Positions 53,018 to 61,674 are shown, numbered from the stretch's first letter. The stretch is DNA of 64,000 nucleotides from Rhodocyclaceae bacterium (GCA_016702335.1 JADJEF010000020.1:62001-126000), one strand, 5' to 3'. Numbers and translations: made by a program. Notes: a model not told the origin generated them from the sequence alone.

Positions 53018-54697
53018 TTAAAACACGTCGTGCATTGTGTTGTAGACGTTGAACTTGCCGGTCGGGGTGATCATCTTCGGATCGGTAATCACCTTCTTGA
53101 GCTTCAAAGTCTTGTCGTCATACACCACGATAGCGGACTGGTCGGTCTTGCCACCCCAAAGCGAAATCCAGACTTCGGTACCGTCCTTGTTGAACTCCTG
53201 ATGGACGGCGCGGCGAAGGGCCTTGGTCACCGGCAGGCCGGAATCCTTGGCCACGTCGATCTTGACCGGCGGCTTGGACAGATCCTTGATGTCATAAACG
53301 TAGTTCACCTCGGCATTGTCACGCTCCGGGTTCATCGGCATGTCGGCCCACAGGTGGGTCGACTTGGGATGCGTCTTGACGAAAAGATTGCCGGCACCAT
53401 TGGTCTTCAGCTCTTCGACGACCTTCCAGTTGTACTCCTTGTACTTGGCGTACTTCTTGTCGTCGGTCGGTGTCGAGATCAGGGTGATCACCGCATCACC
53501 CAGGTGACCCGTCGCCCAGACAGGGCCGAACTTGGGATGGATGAAGTTGGCACCACGACCCGGGTGAGGGATCTTCTTGGTATCGACCAGTGCGGCGAGC
53601 TTGCCGGTCTTGGTATCTACCGCGGCGACCTTGTTCGAGGCATTGGCGGCGACCATGAAGTAGCGCTTGGTGTAATCCCAACCGCCGTCATGCAGGAACT
53701 TGGCGGAATTGATCGTGATTTCCTTGAGGTTGGCGATGTCCGAGTAATCCACCAGCTTGATCATGCCGGTTTCCTTGACGTTAACCACCCACTCGGGCTT
53801 GATGTGCGACGCCACGATGGAGGCCACGCGCGGCTCGGGGTGATACTCACCATCAACCGTTGCGCCACGGGTCGACACAATCTTCAACGGCTCAAGCGTG
53901 CCGCCGTCCATGATCGAGTACTGGGGCGGCCAATAGCCACCACCCACCAGATACTTGTCTTCGTACCCCTTGAATTTCGATACTTCCACCGAACGCGCAT
54001 CCGAACCCAAACGGATCGAAGCAACGGTCGTGGGCTTCTCGTACCAAAGGTCGATCATGGTCACCAGACCATCGCGGCCCACGGTATAGACATAGCGGCC
54101 CGATGCGGACATACGGGAGATATGCACGGCATAACCGGTCTTCAGAATCGACCAGATCTCCTTGGTATCACCATCGATCAACGCCAGTTCGCCCGTGTCA
54201 CGCAGGGTGGTGGCGAAAACGTTGGCAAGGTTGATCTTGTTCATCTGCTTGGTGGGACGATCCTTGACCGGAACGACCAACTTCCACGAATCCTTCATGT
54301 CCTTGAGGCTGAACTCTGGCGGCACATCCGGCGTGTTCTGGATGTAGCGGGCCATCACGTTGATTTCTTCCTTGGTCAGGATGTCGTCGTAGTTCACCAT
54401 GCCGCCATCGGTACCGTAGGCGATGATTTTCTCAAGGCGGGCCGTGCCCAGCTTGAGCGTGCCGCCCTCGGTGACCTTGCCTTCCTTGTCGGTCTTCTTC
54501 CAGGCGGGTTCGAGGTTCTTTCCGGTGGCACCCTTGCGCAGCACGCCATGACAACCTGCGCAACGCTCGAAGTAAATCTTGCTGCCCTGCTCTTTTTCGG
54601 CAGCCGTCATGGCCGGAGCACCTTCTTGAGCAAACGCACTGCTCATGGCTACTGTCAACGCCGACACGGCAAACACACCCAATAACGCTTTCTTCAT
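53018..54697 (-). CDS. nirS: NirS, cytochrome cd1 nitrite reductase
   Basis: 559 aa, the normal length. NirS reduces nitrite to nitric oxide in the periplasm. A clear signal peptide (LLGVFAVSALTVAMSSAFAQ) is followed by a cytochrome c domain with one heme site (RCAGCHGVLRKG) and the eight-bladed d1 propeller. Recognisable blocks include YIQNTPDVPPEFSLKDMKDS, VKTHPKSTHLWADMPMNP and RRAVHQEFNKDGTEVWISLW. A ribosome-binding site AAGGAG precedes the ATG. A perfect FNR-type box lies about 140 bp upstream. First gene of the nir operon. Confidence 0.96.
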   Translation of the reverse strand: MKKALLGVFAVSALTVAMSSAFAQEGAPAMTAAEKEQGSKIYFERCAGCHGVLRKGATGKNLEPAWKKTDKEGKVTEGGTLKLGTARLEKIIAYGTDGGMVNYDDILTKEEINVMARYIQNTPDVPPEFSLKDMKDSWKLVVPVKDRPTKQMNKINLANVFATTLRDTGELALIDGDTKEIWSILKTGYAVHISRMSASGRYVYTVGRDGLVTMIDLWYEKPTTVASIRLGSDARSVEVSKFKGYEDKYLVGGGYWPPQYSIMDGGTLEPLKIVSTRGATVDGEYHPEPRVASIVASHIKPEWVVNVKETGMIKLVDYSDIANLKEITINSAKFLHDGGWDYTKRYFMVAANASNKVAAVDTKTGKLAALVDTKKIPHPGRGANFIHPKFGPVWATGHLGDAVITLISTPTDDKKYAKYKEYNWKVVEELKTNGAGNLFVKTHPKSTHLWADMPMNPERDNAEVNYVYDIKDLSKPPVKIDVAKDSGLPVTKALRRAVHQEFNKDGTEVWISLWGGKTDQSAIVVYDDKTLKLKKVITDPKMITPTGKFNVYNTMHDVF

Positions 54698-54829
54698 GTC
54701 ACCTTCTCCTTGAAATGAAAACTTCGACTATCCCAACATACACATCAACTCGCCAACGCTTCGAGTGCAAGCATACCCACCCGTAACAGACCGCTAATCG
54801 GAAGATGCTCCCGTCCCCACGCCTTTGGT

Positions 54830-54843
54830 TTGATCACGATCAA
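54830..54843 (-). promoter_or_regulatory. FNR/DNR box, nirS promoter
   Basis: TTGAT, CACG, ATCAA is a perfect FNR/DNR consensus. It is symmetric, so it could serve nirS (centre 140 bp from its ATG) and the divergent DUF2249 gene. A start of transcription 41.5 bp away on the minus strand would give a nirS leader of about 100 bases. Confidence 0.8.
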
Positions 54844-54897
54844 GTTTTACCACAACCCCTTAGCCGGTGAATGAAAGCACATTGGCACAACGTCACT

Positions 54898-54911
54898 TTG
54901 ATGTAGGTCAA
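54898..54911 (+). promoter_or_regulatory. FNR/DNR box, DUF2249 gene promoter
   Basis: TTGAT, GTAG, GTCAA is one base from perfect. With a class II geometry it predicts transcription from about 54946, so the ATG at 54962 rather than 54911 would be the true start of the DUF2249 protein. Confidence 0.65.
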
Positions 54912-54961
54912 TGTCCAACGCAATCGTTACCCATGACAATCAGGCCCTGAGAATTTTTGTA

Positions 54962-55210
54962 ATGGACCAGCACATGGAAATCCCGGTTGATGCCCGCGAC
55001 ATGCAACCACCCGAACCTTTCGAGGCGACGATGACAGCCCTGGACCAACTCAAAGACATCGACGATGAAGTCGTGCTCTGGATCGGTCGCTACCCGGAGC
55101 CGCTCTTCAACGTGCTCCGGCGCAACGGGTATCAGTGGGCAGAAGCGTCGGGGCCCGAGGGTTGCTTCGAGATCCGAATCCGACGCAAAGAAACGCCGTC
55201 CGGCTCCTGA
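54962..55210 (+). CDS. DUF2249 domain protein
   Basis: About 82 aa from the ATG at 54962 (MDQHMEIPVDARDMQPPEPF). DUF2249 proteins often begin with such a short strand plus D-x-R-x-x-x-P-P-E-P and end with a YQW-type strand (RRNGYQWAEASGPEG). They are common near denitrification and NO-response genes; the function is unknown. A longer frame from 54911 is open, but its ATG lies inside an FNR-type box, so the shorter form is preferred. Divergent from nirS. Confidence 0.78.
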   Translation: MDQHMEIPVDARDMQPPEPFEATMTALDQLKDIDDEVVLWIGRYPEPLFNVLRRNGYQWAEASGPEGCFEIRIRRKETPSGS

Positions 55211-55231
55211 TTTCCCCTTACCGGCAGCGCG

Positions 55232-55927
55232 CTACAGATCGAAGCGGCTTAACTCGGCACCATCGACGATGGTGATCTGCTTGCCGCTCACGCGAATCAA
55301 GCCGCGCTCGGTCAGATCATGAAACACGCGCGAAAGGGTTTCCGGCGTCAGGTTAAGGCGCGAGGCAATGATCTGCTTTGACGTCGGCAAACCAATCTCT
55401 ACCTCTTTTCCGGCCGCCTCGCCACTGGCATCGCCAGCCAATTGCAGCAGATAGCCGATGACGCGCTGCGTCGACGAGCGCAAGGAGTAGGACTCGACAT
55501 CCTGGATCAAGCTATGCAGTCGTATGGACATCCCGGCAAGCAGCTTGCGCGCGAAGGTCAAATCACGGGAGAGCAGATCAACCACGGTGGCATTGCTGAT
55601 ATGCAGCAGCAAGGATTCGACGAGTGCTTCGGCAAATATCGGATAGGGGCGATCCATGAACATCACCGCTTCACCAAACGTCTGGCGCGGGCCAAGAATC
55701 TCGACCACTTTTTCGTTCCCCTGAACCGATGGAAAAGCCAGCTTCACCTGCCCTGCCAGAATGAGAAAAAATCCGCGCGGCAGGTCGCCCTTCTGAAACA
55801 GCATCTCGCCGCGAGCGAGACGCTTCTCACGGGTGCCACTCGCGACCGCTGCCAATTCCTCGTCGCTCAGCTCTTGAAACAGAGGCAGACGGGCGATGAT
55901 TCCAGGAATATCGATGTGCGCTGTCAT
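55232..55927 (-). CDS. Crp/Fnr family regulator, Dnr-like
   Basis: 231 aa from the ATG at 55927. Sensor domain: FFLILAGQVKLAFPSVQGNE and GPRQTFGEAVMFMDRPYPIF. Long dimer helix, then a winged helix with SKQIIASRLNLTPETLSRVF, then HDLTERGLIRVSGKQI. The ETLSR recognition helix fits FNR/DNR boxes. No Fe-S cysteines are seen, so it is of the DNR type, which senses NO through heme in relatives. It is a strong candidate activator of nirS, the DUF2249 gene and nap. Confidence 0.85.
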   Translation of the reverse strand: MTAHIDIPGIIARLPLFQELSDEELAAVASGTREKRLARGEMLFQKGDLPRGFFLILAGQVKLAFPSVQGNEKVVEILGPRQTFGEAVMFMDRPYPIFAEALVESLLLHISNATVVDLLSRDLTFARKLLAGMSIRLHSLIQDVESYSLRSSTQRVIGYLLQLAGDASGEAAGKEVEIGLPTSKQIIASRLNLTPETLSRVFHDLTERGLIRVSGKQITIVDGAELSRFDL

Positions 55928-55978
55928 GAGAACAATAAAACTAGCCAATGGAAAAAAACGTGGGCAAGATAGCACGCC

Positions 55979-56380
55979 ATGTCCTACCTTGACGTCCGGT
56001 TACTCCACATCACTTGCGCCCTGCTCAGCCTGGTCGGTTTTGTGGTGCGTGGTGCCTGGATGCTGCGAGCCTCGCCCCTGCTCAGTCACCGACTGACCCG
56101 CACGCTCCCCCACCTCAACGATACGCTGCTGCTGGCCGCTGCCGTTTGGCTCGCCTGGCAATCCGGAGTGTCGCCCTGGAGTACCCCCTGGCTGGGAGCG
56201 AAGGTCATTGGCTTGCTCGCCTACATCGTCCTCGGTGCCATTGCCTTGCGACGCGGACGGACACCGCAGATACGTTTGGCTGCCTGGTGTGCGGCACTGC
56301 TAGTCTTTGTCTGGATGCTGTCGGTCGCGCGCCTGCGCACCCCGGCAGGCTTTTTCAGCGCACTCGGAATCGGGGCGTGA
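55979..56380 (+). CDS. SirB2 family membrane protein
   Basis: A 133-aa protein with four membrane helices. SirB-type blocks are LLHITCALLSLVGFVVRGAW, HLNDTLLLAAAVWLAW and GAKVIGLLAYIVLGAIALRR. The function of SirB2 is poorly known. It overlaps napF by 4 bp (GTGA), so it is probably transcribed with it. Confidence 0.85.
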   Translation: MSYLDVRLLHITCALLSLVGFVVRGAWMLRASPLLSHRLTRTLPHLNDTLLLAAAVWLAWQSGVSPWSTPWLGAKVIGLLAYIVLGAIALRRGRTPQIRLAAWCAALLVFVWMLSVARLRTPAGFFSALGIGA

Positions 56381-56859
56381 GCGAAATCAACCATTCACGT
56401 CGGGGCTTCTTGCGTGGCAAGATAAGCACCACTCCAGCACCGCTGCGTCCACCGTGGTCAGGTCCGGAGCGAGATTTTCTGAGCCGATGCACACGGTGCG
56501 GTGAATGCGCCAAAACCTGCCCGACAAAAATCATCGTCGTGGCGAATGGCTATCCGCAGATTGATTTTTCGGCCGGGCAATGTACCTTCTGCCATCAGTG
56601 CAGCGACGTCTGCCGCGACGGCGCACTGGTTCATCAAGCGACGCTCTCCCCCTGGCAGGCACGCGCGCGCATCGCTGACACGTGCATGGCACACGCTGGC
56701 GTCGAGTGCCGCATTTGCGGCGAGCACTGCGCAGAATCAGCAATTCGGTTTTCGCCTCGCCTCGGCGGTCCCCCGCTCCCCGAAGTTAACAACGAGACAT
56801 GCACCGGTTGCGGCGCATGCCTCGCAGTCTGCCCCGCAAGCGCCATCAATGTGCGCTAA
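56377..56859 (+). CDS. napF: NapF, [4Fe-4S] ferredoxin of periplasmic nitrate reductase
   Basis: 160 aa from a GTG overlapping the sirB2 stop. Four Cys clusters are visible: CTRCGECAKTCPTK, CTFCHQCSDVC, CRICGEHCAE and CTGCGACLAVCPASA. The N-terminus HSRRGFLRGK has an RR motif as in other NapF proteins. NapF interacts with NapA in the cytoplasm and is thought to help its maturation. A 145-bp gap with an FNR-like box separates it from napD. Confidence 0.9.
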   Translation: MSEINHSRRGFLRGKISTTPAPLRPPWSGPERDFLSRCTRCGECAKTCPTKIIVVANGYPQIDFSAGQCTFCHQCSDVCRDGALVHQATLSPWQARARIADTCMAHAGVECRICGEHCAESAIRFSPRLGGPPLPEVNNETCTGCGACLAVCPASAINVR

Positions 56860-56906
56860 GAGGTAGCGCTACGTCTTTTTCGGGCGGGCCACTAAAGCGT
56901 GCCTTT

Positions 56907-56920
56907 TTGATCTAGCTCAG
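56907..56920 (+). promoter_or_regulatory. Imperfect FNR/DNR-like box upstream of napD
   Basis: TTGAT, CTAG, CTCAG has one perfect half-site and one weaker half. TAGGAT at 56942-56947 is a good -10 hexamer, and the box centre is 41 bp upstream of the start it predicts (about 56954). It suggests oxygen/NO control of napDAGHBC. Confidence 0.5.
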
Positions 56921-57004
56921 ATGTTTTTGCCGCCAAGCGCCTAGGATGACGCTCAGCACTTGAACATTGACAACTATCAATAAAGCCACCGTCGTTCGAT
57001 TCTT

Positions 57005-57265
57005 ATGAACATCTCCAGCGCCATTGTCATTCCTAATCCAGACCGTATCGACATGGTCGTGGCCGCGTTGAAGTTGATGTCCGGGATAGAGGTAGCCGTC
57101 GTGTCGCCAGAAGGCAAGATCATCGTCACGATCGAGTCGGACGATGATCGCGGAACACTACAGACCTACGAAGCACTCAGTCTGCAAGAGGGCGTGCTTT
57201 CAGTTTCCATGGTGTATCACCAGAAGGAAACCAACCCCGATTCACCGATTGATCTACAGGCGTAG
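57005..57265 (+). CDS. napD: NapD, NapA signal-peptide chaperone
   Basis: 86 aa with the NapD pattern: ISSAIVIPNPDRIDMVVAAL, then GIEVAVVSPEGKIIVTIE and a VLSVSMVYHQKE C-terminus. NapD binds the twin-arginine signal of NapA until the cofactor is inserted. It is the first gene of the napDAGHB-cyt-napC unit, 38 bp before napA. Confidence 0.92.
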   Translation: MNISSAIVIPNPDRIDMVVAALKLMSGIEVAVVSPEGKIIVTIESDDDRGTLQTYEALSLQEGVLSVSMVYHQKETNPDSPIDLQA

Positions 57266-57303
57266 CCCACCGGGCGATGCCGCAACCTCAAGGAGGCCTG
57301 CAA

Positions 57304-59853
57304 ATGACTGTATTCAAACTCACCCGTCGAGAGTTCATCAAGAGCAATGCTGTCGCCGCAGCGGCGGCAACGGCGGGCGTGGCGGCGCCGGGCATGGTGA
57401 TGGCCCAGGCCAAGGATGGCGATGGCATCCGCTGGGATAAAGGCGTATGCCGCTACTGCGGCACCGGCTGCGGCGTACTGGTCGGCGTGAAGGAAGGCCG
57501 CGTCGTTGCTACCCAGGGCGACCCCGACGCGCCGGTCAACAAGGGCCTTAACTGCGTCAAGGGCTACTTTCTGTCCAAGATCATGTACGGCAGCGACCGA
57601 CTGACCCAGCCGCTGCTGCGCAAGAAGGATGGCAAATACGACAAGAACGGCGAATTCGTTCCGGTGTCATGGAACGAAGCCTTCGACATCATGGAGCTCA
57701 AAGCCAAGGAAACCCTGAAGGCCATGGGACCGGACGGCCTGTGCATGTTTGGTTCGGGCCAATGGACGGTGTGGGAAGGCTACGCCGCCGCCAAGCTGAT
57801 GAAGGCCGGCTTTCGCACCAACAACCTCGACCCGAATGCGCGCCATTGCATGGCCTCGGCCGTCGCCGGCTTCATGCGCACCTTCGGCATTGACGAGCCG
57901 ATGGGCTGCTACGACGACATGGAGCACGCCGATGCCTTCGTGCTCTGGGGCTCGAACATGGCCGAGATGCACCCGATTCTCTGGTCGCGCCTGACCAACC
58001 GCCGCCTGACTGCCAAGCACGTCAAGATTCATGTGCTGTCGACCTTCAGTCATCGCTCCTGCGAGTTGGCCGACAACGAACTGATCTTCAAGCCGCAGTC
58101 AGACTTGGCGATTCTCAACTACATCTGCAACCACATTATCCAGACCAAGGCAGTGAATATGGAGTTCGTGAAGAAAAACACGAACTTTTTCAAGGGCGTC
58201 ACCGATATCGGCTACGGCCTGCGTCCCAATCACCCGCTCGAAGTCGTAGCCAACAACAACGGCTATCCCGGTGCCGATGGCAAGCCCAAGGGCGACCCGA
58301 ACAAGCACGACCCGATCACGTTTGACGACTTCGCCAAGTTTGTTTCCGAGTACACGCTGGACAAGGCGCACGAAATTTCCGGCGTGCCCAAAGACAAACT
58401 GGAAGCACTGGCCAAGGCCTATGCCGACCCCAAAACCAAGGTCACCTCGTTCTGGACCATGGGTTTCAACCAGCACACGCGTGGCACCTGGGTCAATAAC
58501 ATGGTGTACAACGTGCACCTGCTGATGGGCAAGATTTCCGAGCCGGGCAATAGCCCGTTCTCGCTCACCGGCCAGCCCTCGGCCTGTGGTACGGCGCGCG
58601 AAGTCGGCACCTTTGCCCATCGTCTGCCGGCCGACATGGTGGTAATGAACCCCAAGCACCGCGAGTTCAGCGAAAAGAAATGGCAGTTGCCCGAGGGTAC
58701 CCTTCCCGCCAAGGTGGGCTATCACGCTGTCGCGCAAAGCCGTGCGCTCAAGGACGGCAAGATCGGCTTCTTTTGGTCGACTACCACCAACAACATGCAG
58801 GCCGGCCCGAACATCAACGGCGAGATCTACCCGGGCTGGCGCAATCCGAAAGCCTTCGTTGTGCACTCGGATGTGTACCCGACCGTATCGGCCATGTCGG
58901 CCGACTTGATCCTGCCCGCTGCGATGTGGATGGAGAAAGAAGGCATGTACGGCAATGCCGAGCGTCGCGGGCAAATGTGGCGTCAGCAGGTGAAGGCACC
59001 CGGCGAAGCGCGCTCCGATCTGTGGCAGTACATCGAGTTCTCCAAGCGCTTCAAGATGGAGGAAGTCTGGCCCGCCGACCTGCTGGACAAGGCGCCCCAG
59101 TACAAGGGCAAAACCCTGTACGACGTGCTCTACGCCAATGGCACGGTGAACAAGTTCAGCAAGGACGAAACCGCCACGGTCAATGCCCACGCCTGGGCTG
59201 GCTATACCAATGACGAGAGCGAGGCCTTCGGCTTCTACGTACAGAAGGGCCTGTTCGAAGAATATGCCGCTTTCGGGCGCGGCAAGGCACACGATCTTGC
59301 CCCGTTCGATGTCTATCACAAGGCACGCGGACTGCGCTGGCCGGTGGTCGATGGCAAGGAGACGCTGTGGCGCTTCCGTGAAGGCTACGACTCGTACGTC
59401 AAGAAGGGCGAGGGCGTGCGCTTCTACGGCTACCCGGATGGAAAGGCCAAAATCTTCGCCCTGCCCTACCAGCCGGCCGCCGAAATGCCCGACAAGGAAT
59501 TCGATCTGTGGCTATGTACCGGACGTGTGCTGGAGCACTGGCACACCGGCTCGATGACCCGCCGCGTGCCCGAACTGTACAAATCAGTGCCCGATGCGGT
59601 GGTCTGGATGCACCCCAAGGATGCCGAGAAGCGTGGCCTGCAACGTGGCGATGTAGTCAAGGTAGCGACGCGCCGTGGCGAGATTTCCCTGCGTGTCGAT
59701 ACCAAGGGGCGCAACAAGATGCCCGAGGGGCTGATCTTCGTGCCATTCTTTGACGAGCATCGTCTGGTCAACAAGCTGACGCTGGACGCGACGTGCCCGA
59801 TCTCGAAAGAGACTGATTTCAAGAAGTGCGCCGCGAAAGTGATCAAGGCCTGA
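57304..59853 (+). CDS. napA: NapA, periplasmic nitrate reductase catalytic subunit
   Basis: 849 aa. The twin-arginine signal is KLTRREFIKSNAVAAAAATA. The [4Fe-4S] site is CRYCGTGCGVLVGVKEG with a further Cys in NKGLNCVKGYF. The Mo-bis-MGD ligand region is NARHCMASAVAGFMRTFG, containing the Cys ligand. ATG 57304 has AAGGAGG 7 bases upstream, so the ATG at 57277 is rejected. NapA reduces nitrate to nitrite in the periplasm, supplying NirS here. Confidence 0.96.
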   Translation: MTVFKLTRREFIKSNAVAAAAATAGVAAPGMVMAQAKDGDGIRWDKGVCRYCGTGCGVLVGVKEGRVVATQGDPDAPVNKGLNCVKGYFLSKIMYGSDRLTQPLLRKKDGKYDKNGEFVPVSWNEAFDIMELKAKETLKAMGPDGLCMFGSGQWTVWEGYAAAKLMKAGFRTNNLDPNARHCMASAVAGFMRTFGIDEPMGCYDDMEHADAFVLWGSNMAEMHPILWSRLTNRRLTAKHVKIHVLSTFSHRSCELADNELIFKPQSDLAILNYICNHIIQTKAVNMEFVKKNTNFFKGVTDIGYGLRPNHPLEVVANNNGYPGADGKPKGDPNKHDPITFDDFAKFVSEYTLDKAHEISGVPKDKLEALAKAYADPKTKVTSFWTMGFNQHTRGTWVNNMVYNVHLLMGKISEPGNSPFSLTGQPSACGTAREVGTFAHRLPADMVVMNPKHREFSEKKWQLPEGTLPAKVGYHAVAQSRALKDGKIGFFWSTTTNNMQAGPNINGEIYPGWRNPKAFVVHSDVYPTVSAMSADLILPAAMWMEKEGMYGNAERRGQMWRQQVKAPGEARSDLWQYIEFSKRFKMEEVWPADLLDKAPQYKGKTLYDVLYANGTVNKFSKDETATVNAHAWAGYTNDESEAFGFYVQKGLFEEYAAFGRGKAHDLAPFDVYHKARGLRWPVVDGKETLWRFREGYDSYVKKGEGVRFYGYPDGKAKIFALPYQPAAEMPDKEFDLWLCTGRVLEHWHTGSMTRRVPELYKSVPDAVVWMHPKDAEKRGLQRGDVVKVATRRGEISLRVDTKGRNKMPEGLIFVPFFDEHRLVNKLTLDATCPISKETDFKKCAAKVIKA

Positions 59854-59904
59854 CGAGTCGGCACAACGGGCCACGTGCCATGAGCACTCTCATGCCCTGC
59901 GACT

Positions 59905-60774
59905 ATGATCGACACCAAATCACCTTCCGGCAAAGGCTCGGCACGACGCCAGTTCATTGTCGACTCTGCACGCATGGCGTGTGGCGTCGGCATGTTCGGG
60001 CTCGGGCTGGGCTTGTACGCCCGTCATGCCACCGCCCTGCCGCCGGCAGCGCTGAGGCCGCCGGGCGCGTTGCCGGAGGAGGACTTTTCCGGTGCCTGCA
60101 TTCGCTGCGGCATGTGCGTGCGCGATTGCCCCTACGACATTCTGCAACTGGCCAAGCCCGAAGAGCCGATGTCCACCGGCACGCCCTATTACGTGGCACG
60201 GCAAGTGCCGTGCGAAATGTGCGAGGACATTCCCTGTGTCAAGGCCTGCCCGACCGGCGCGCTCGATCACTCACTGACCGATATCACCAAGTCGAAAATG
60301 GGGCTGGCGGTGCTGGTCGATCACGAGACCTGCCTGAATTATCTGGGTCTGCGCTGCGACATTTGCTACCGCGTCTGCCCGGTAGTCGACAAGGCGATCA
60401 CGCTGGAACCCCAAACCAACGAACGAACCGGCCGGCATACGCTATTTATCCCGACCGTGCATTCGGATCATTGCACTGGTTGCGGCAAGTGCGAGAAAGC
60501 CTGCCCGACGGAAATCGCCTCGATCAAGGTGTTCCCGCTGTACATGGCCAAGGGTCAGCTTTCGTCGCACTATCGGCTGGGCTGGGAAGAAAAGGAAAAA
60601 GCCGGCGGCAGCCTGGTCGCGCCGGAGGTGGAGCATCGCTACAACCTGCCCGAGGGCCTGCGCTATGAGCATGGCAAAGGCCTTTCTGCCGAGCCAAGCG
60701 CCGTGTTACCAGCGCCGACTTCCGGAAACCCGGCCAGCGGCCTGCCCAAAGCCTTGCACGGAGACACGCTATGA
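59905..60774 (+). CDS. napG: NapG, periplasmic ferredoxin-type quinol dehydrogenase subunit
   Basis: 289 aa with a twin-arginine signal (SARRQFIVDSARMACGVG). Four [4Fe-4S] motifs: CIRCGMCVRDCPYD, CEMCEDIPCVKACP, CLNYLGLRCDICYRVCP and CTGCGKCEKACPTE. NapG passes electrons from NapH toward NapC/NapB. The C-terminal about 35 residues (from KGLSAEPSAVLPAPTSG) are extra and contain dispersed-repeat copy 9. ATG overlaps with napH at the end (4 bp). Confidence 0.92.
   Translation: MIDTKSPSGKGSARRQFIVDSARMACGVGMFGLGLGLYARHATALPPAALRPPGALPEEDFSGACIRCGMCVRDCPYDILQLAKPEEPMSTGTPYYVARQVPCEMCEDIPCVKACPTGALDHSLTDITKSKMGLAVLVDHETCLNYLGLRCDICYRVCPVVDKAITLEPQTNERTGRHTLFIPTVHSDHCTGCGKCEKACPTEIASIKVFPLYMAKGQLSSHYRLGWEEKEKAGGSLVAPEVEHRYNLPEGLRYEHGKGLSAEPSAVLPAPTSGNPASGLPKALHGDTL
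60699..60725 (+). repeat. 27-bp dispersed repeat, copy 9 (inside napG 3' end)
   Basis: It reads CGCCGT, GTTA, then CCAGCGCCGACTTCCGG, with one base different from consensus. Sense orientation, read as AVLPAPTSG, the same frame as in the Cys-rich nir gene. Confidence 0.9.
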
Positions 60775-61643
60775 GCGCCGGTACCACGCACAGTCTGCGT
60801 CCGGGTGCCGAGGCCATCGCCAGCAAGGGCTGGCTGGGTGCACACAAATGGCTGCTGCTCCGGCGCACGAGCCAGATCGGCATTCTGCTGGCCTTTTTGG
60901 CGGGGCCGTGGTTCGGGCTCTGGCTGGTCAAGGGCAACCTGAGTTTCAGCTACACGTTGAACACCCTGCCCCTCGCCGACCCCTATTTGCTGCTGCAGGG
61001 GCTGCTCGCCGGCCAAATGCCGGAACGCTTGGCCTTGATCGGCGTGGCCATAGTGCTGACGTTTTACCTACTGGTCGGCGGTCGCAGCTTCTGTTCGTGG
61101 GTCTGCCCCGTCAATCTGGTTACCGATGCCGCCAATTGGCTGCGCAGCCGGCTCGGGCTCAAGGGTGGCGCGCATCTTTCGCGCAACGTGCGCTACTGGC
61201 TGCTGGCTACCACACTGATAACGGCGGCTGCCACGGGCACGATTGCCTGGGAGATGGTCAACCCCGTCTCTATGTTGCACCGGGGGCTGTTTTTCGGCAT
61301 GGGCGCTGCCTGGCTGGTGATCATCACCATTTTCCTTTTCGATCTGTTTGTCATGCGCCACGGCTGGTGCGGCCATCTGTGCCCGGTCGGGGCCTTTTAC
61401 AGCCTGGTCGGCCGCGCCTCGCTCACGCGCGTGCGTCTGCCGGCACGGGACGCCTGCAACGACTGCATGGACTGCTTTGCCGTCTGCCCGGAGCAGCAAG
61501 TCATACGTCCGGCATTGAAAGCCATCAACGGCCACCCACCCGTCATTCTCGATTCCAACTGTACCCACTGCGGCCGCTGCATCGATGTCTGCTCGAAAGA
61601 TGTGTTCCGCTTCGGAACGCGTTCCATCACACCGTCGCACTGA
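60771..61643 (+). CDS. napH: NapH, membrane quinol dehydrogenase subunit
   Basis: 290 aa with four membrane helices and cytoplasmic clusters. Redox Cys motifs are GGRSFCSWVCPVNLV and HGWCGHLCPVGAFYS. Two C-terminal ferredoxin motifs are CNDCMDCFAVCPEQQ and CTHCGRCIDVCSKD. It oxidises quinol and hands electrons to NapG. Coupled to napG by a 4-bp overlap. Confidence 0.92.
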   Translation: MSAGTTHSLRPGAEAIASKGWLGAHKWLLLRRTSQIGILLAFLAGPWFGLWLVKGNLSFSYTLNTLPLADPYLLLQGLLAGQMPERLALIGVAIVLTFYLLVGGRSFCSWVCPVNLVTDAANWLRSRLGLKGGAHLSRNVRYWLLATTLITAAATGTIAWEMVNPVSMLHRGLFFGMGAAWLVIITIFLFDLFVMRHGWCGHLCPVGAFYSLVGRASLTRVRLPARDACNDCMDCFAVCPEQQVIRPALKAINGHPPVILDSNCTHCGRCIDVCSKDVFRFGTRSITPSH

Positions 61644-61674
61644 TTAACATTTTTTTCGCCTGGAGGTGTTCACC

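Noticed and set aside
53030..54685. Long open frame opposite nirS
   Set aside because: It is exactly antisense to nirS, shows no domain pattern and is explained by codon bias in GC-rich DNA.
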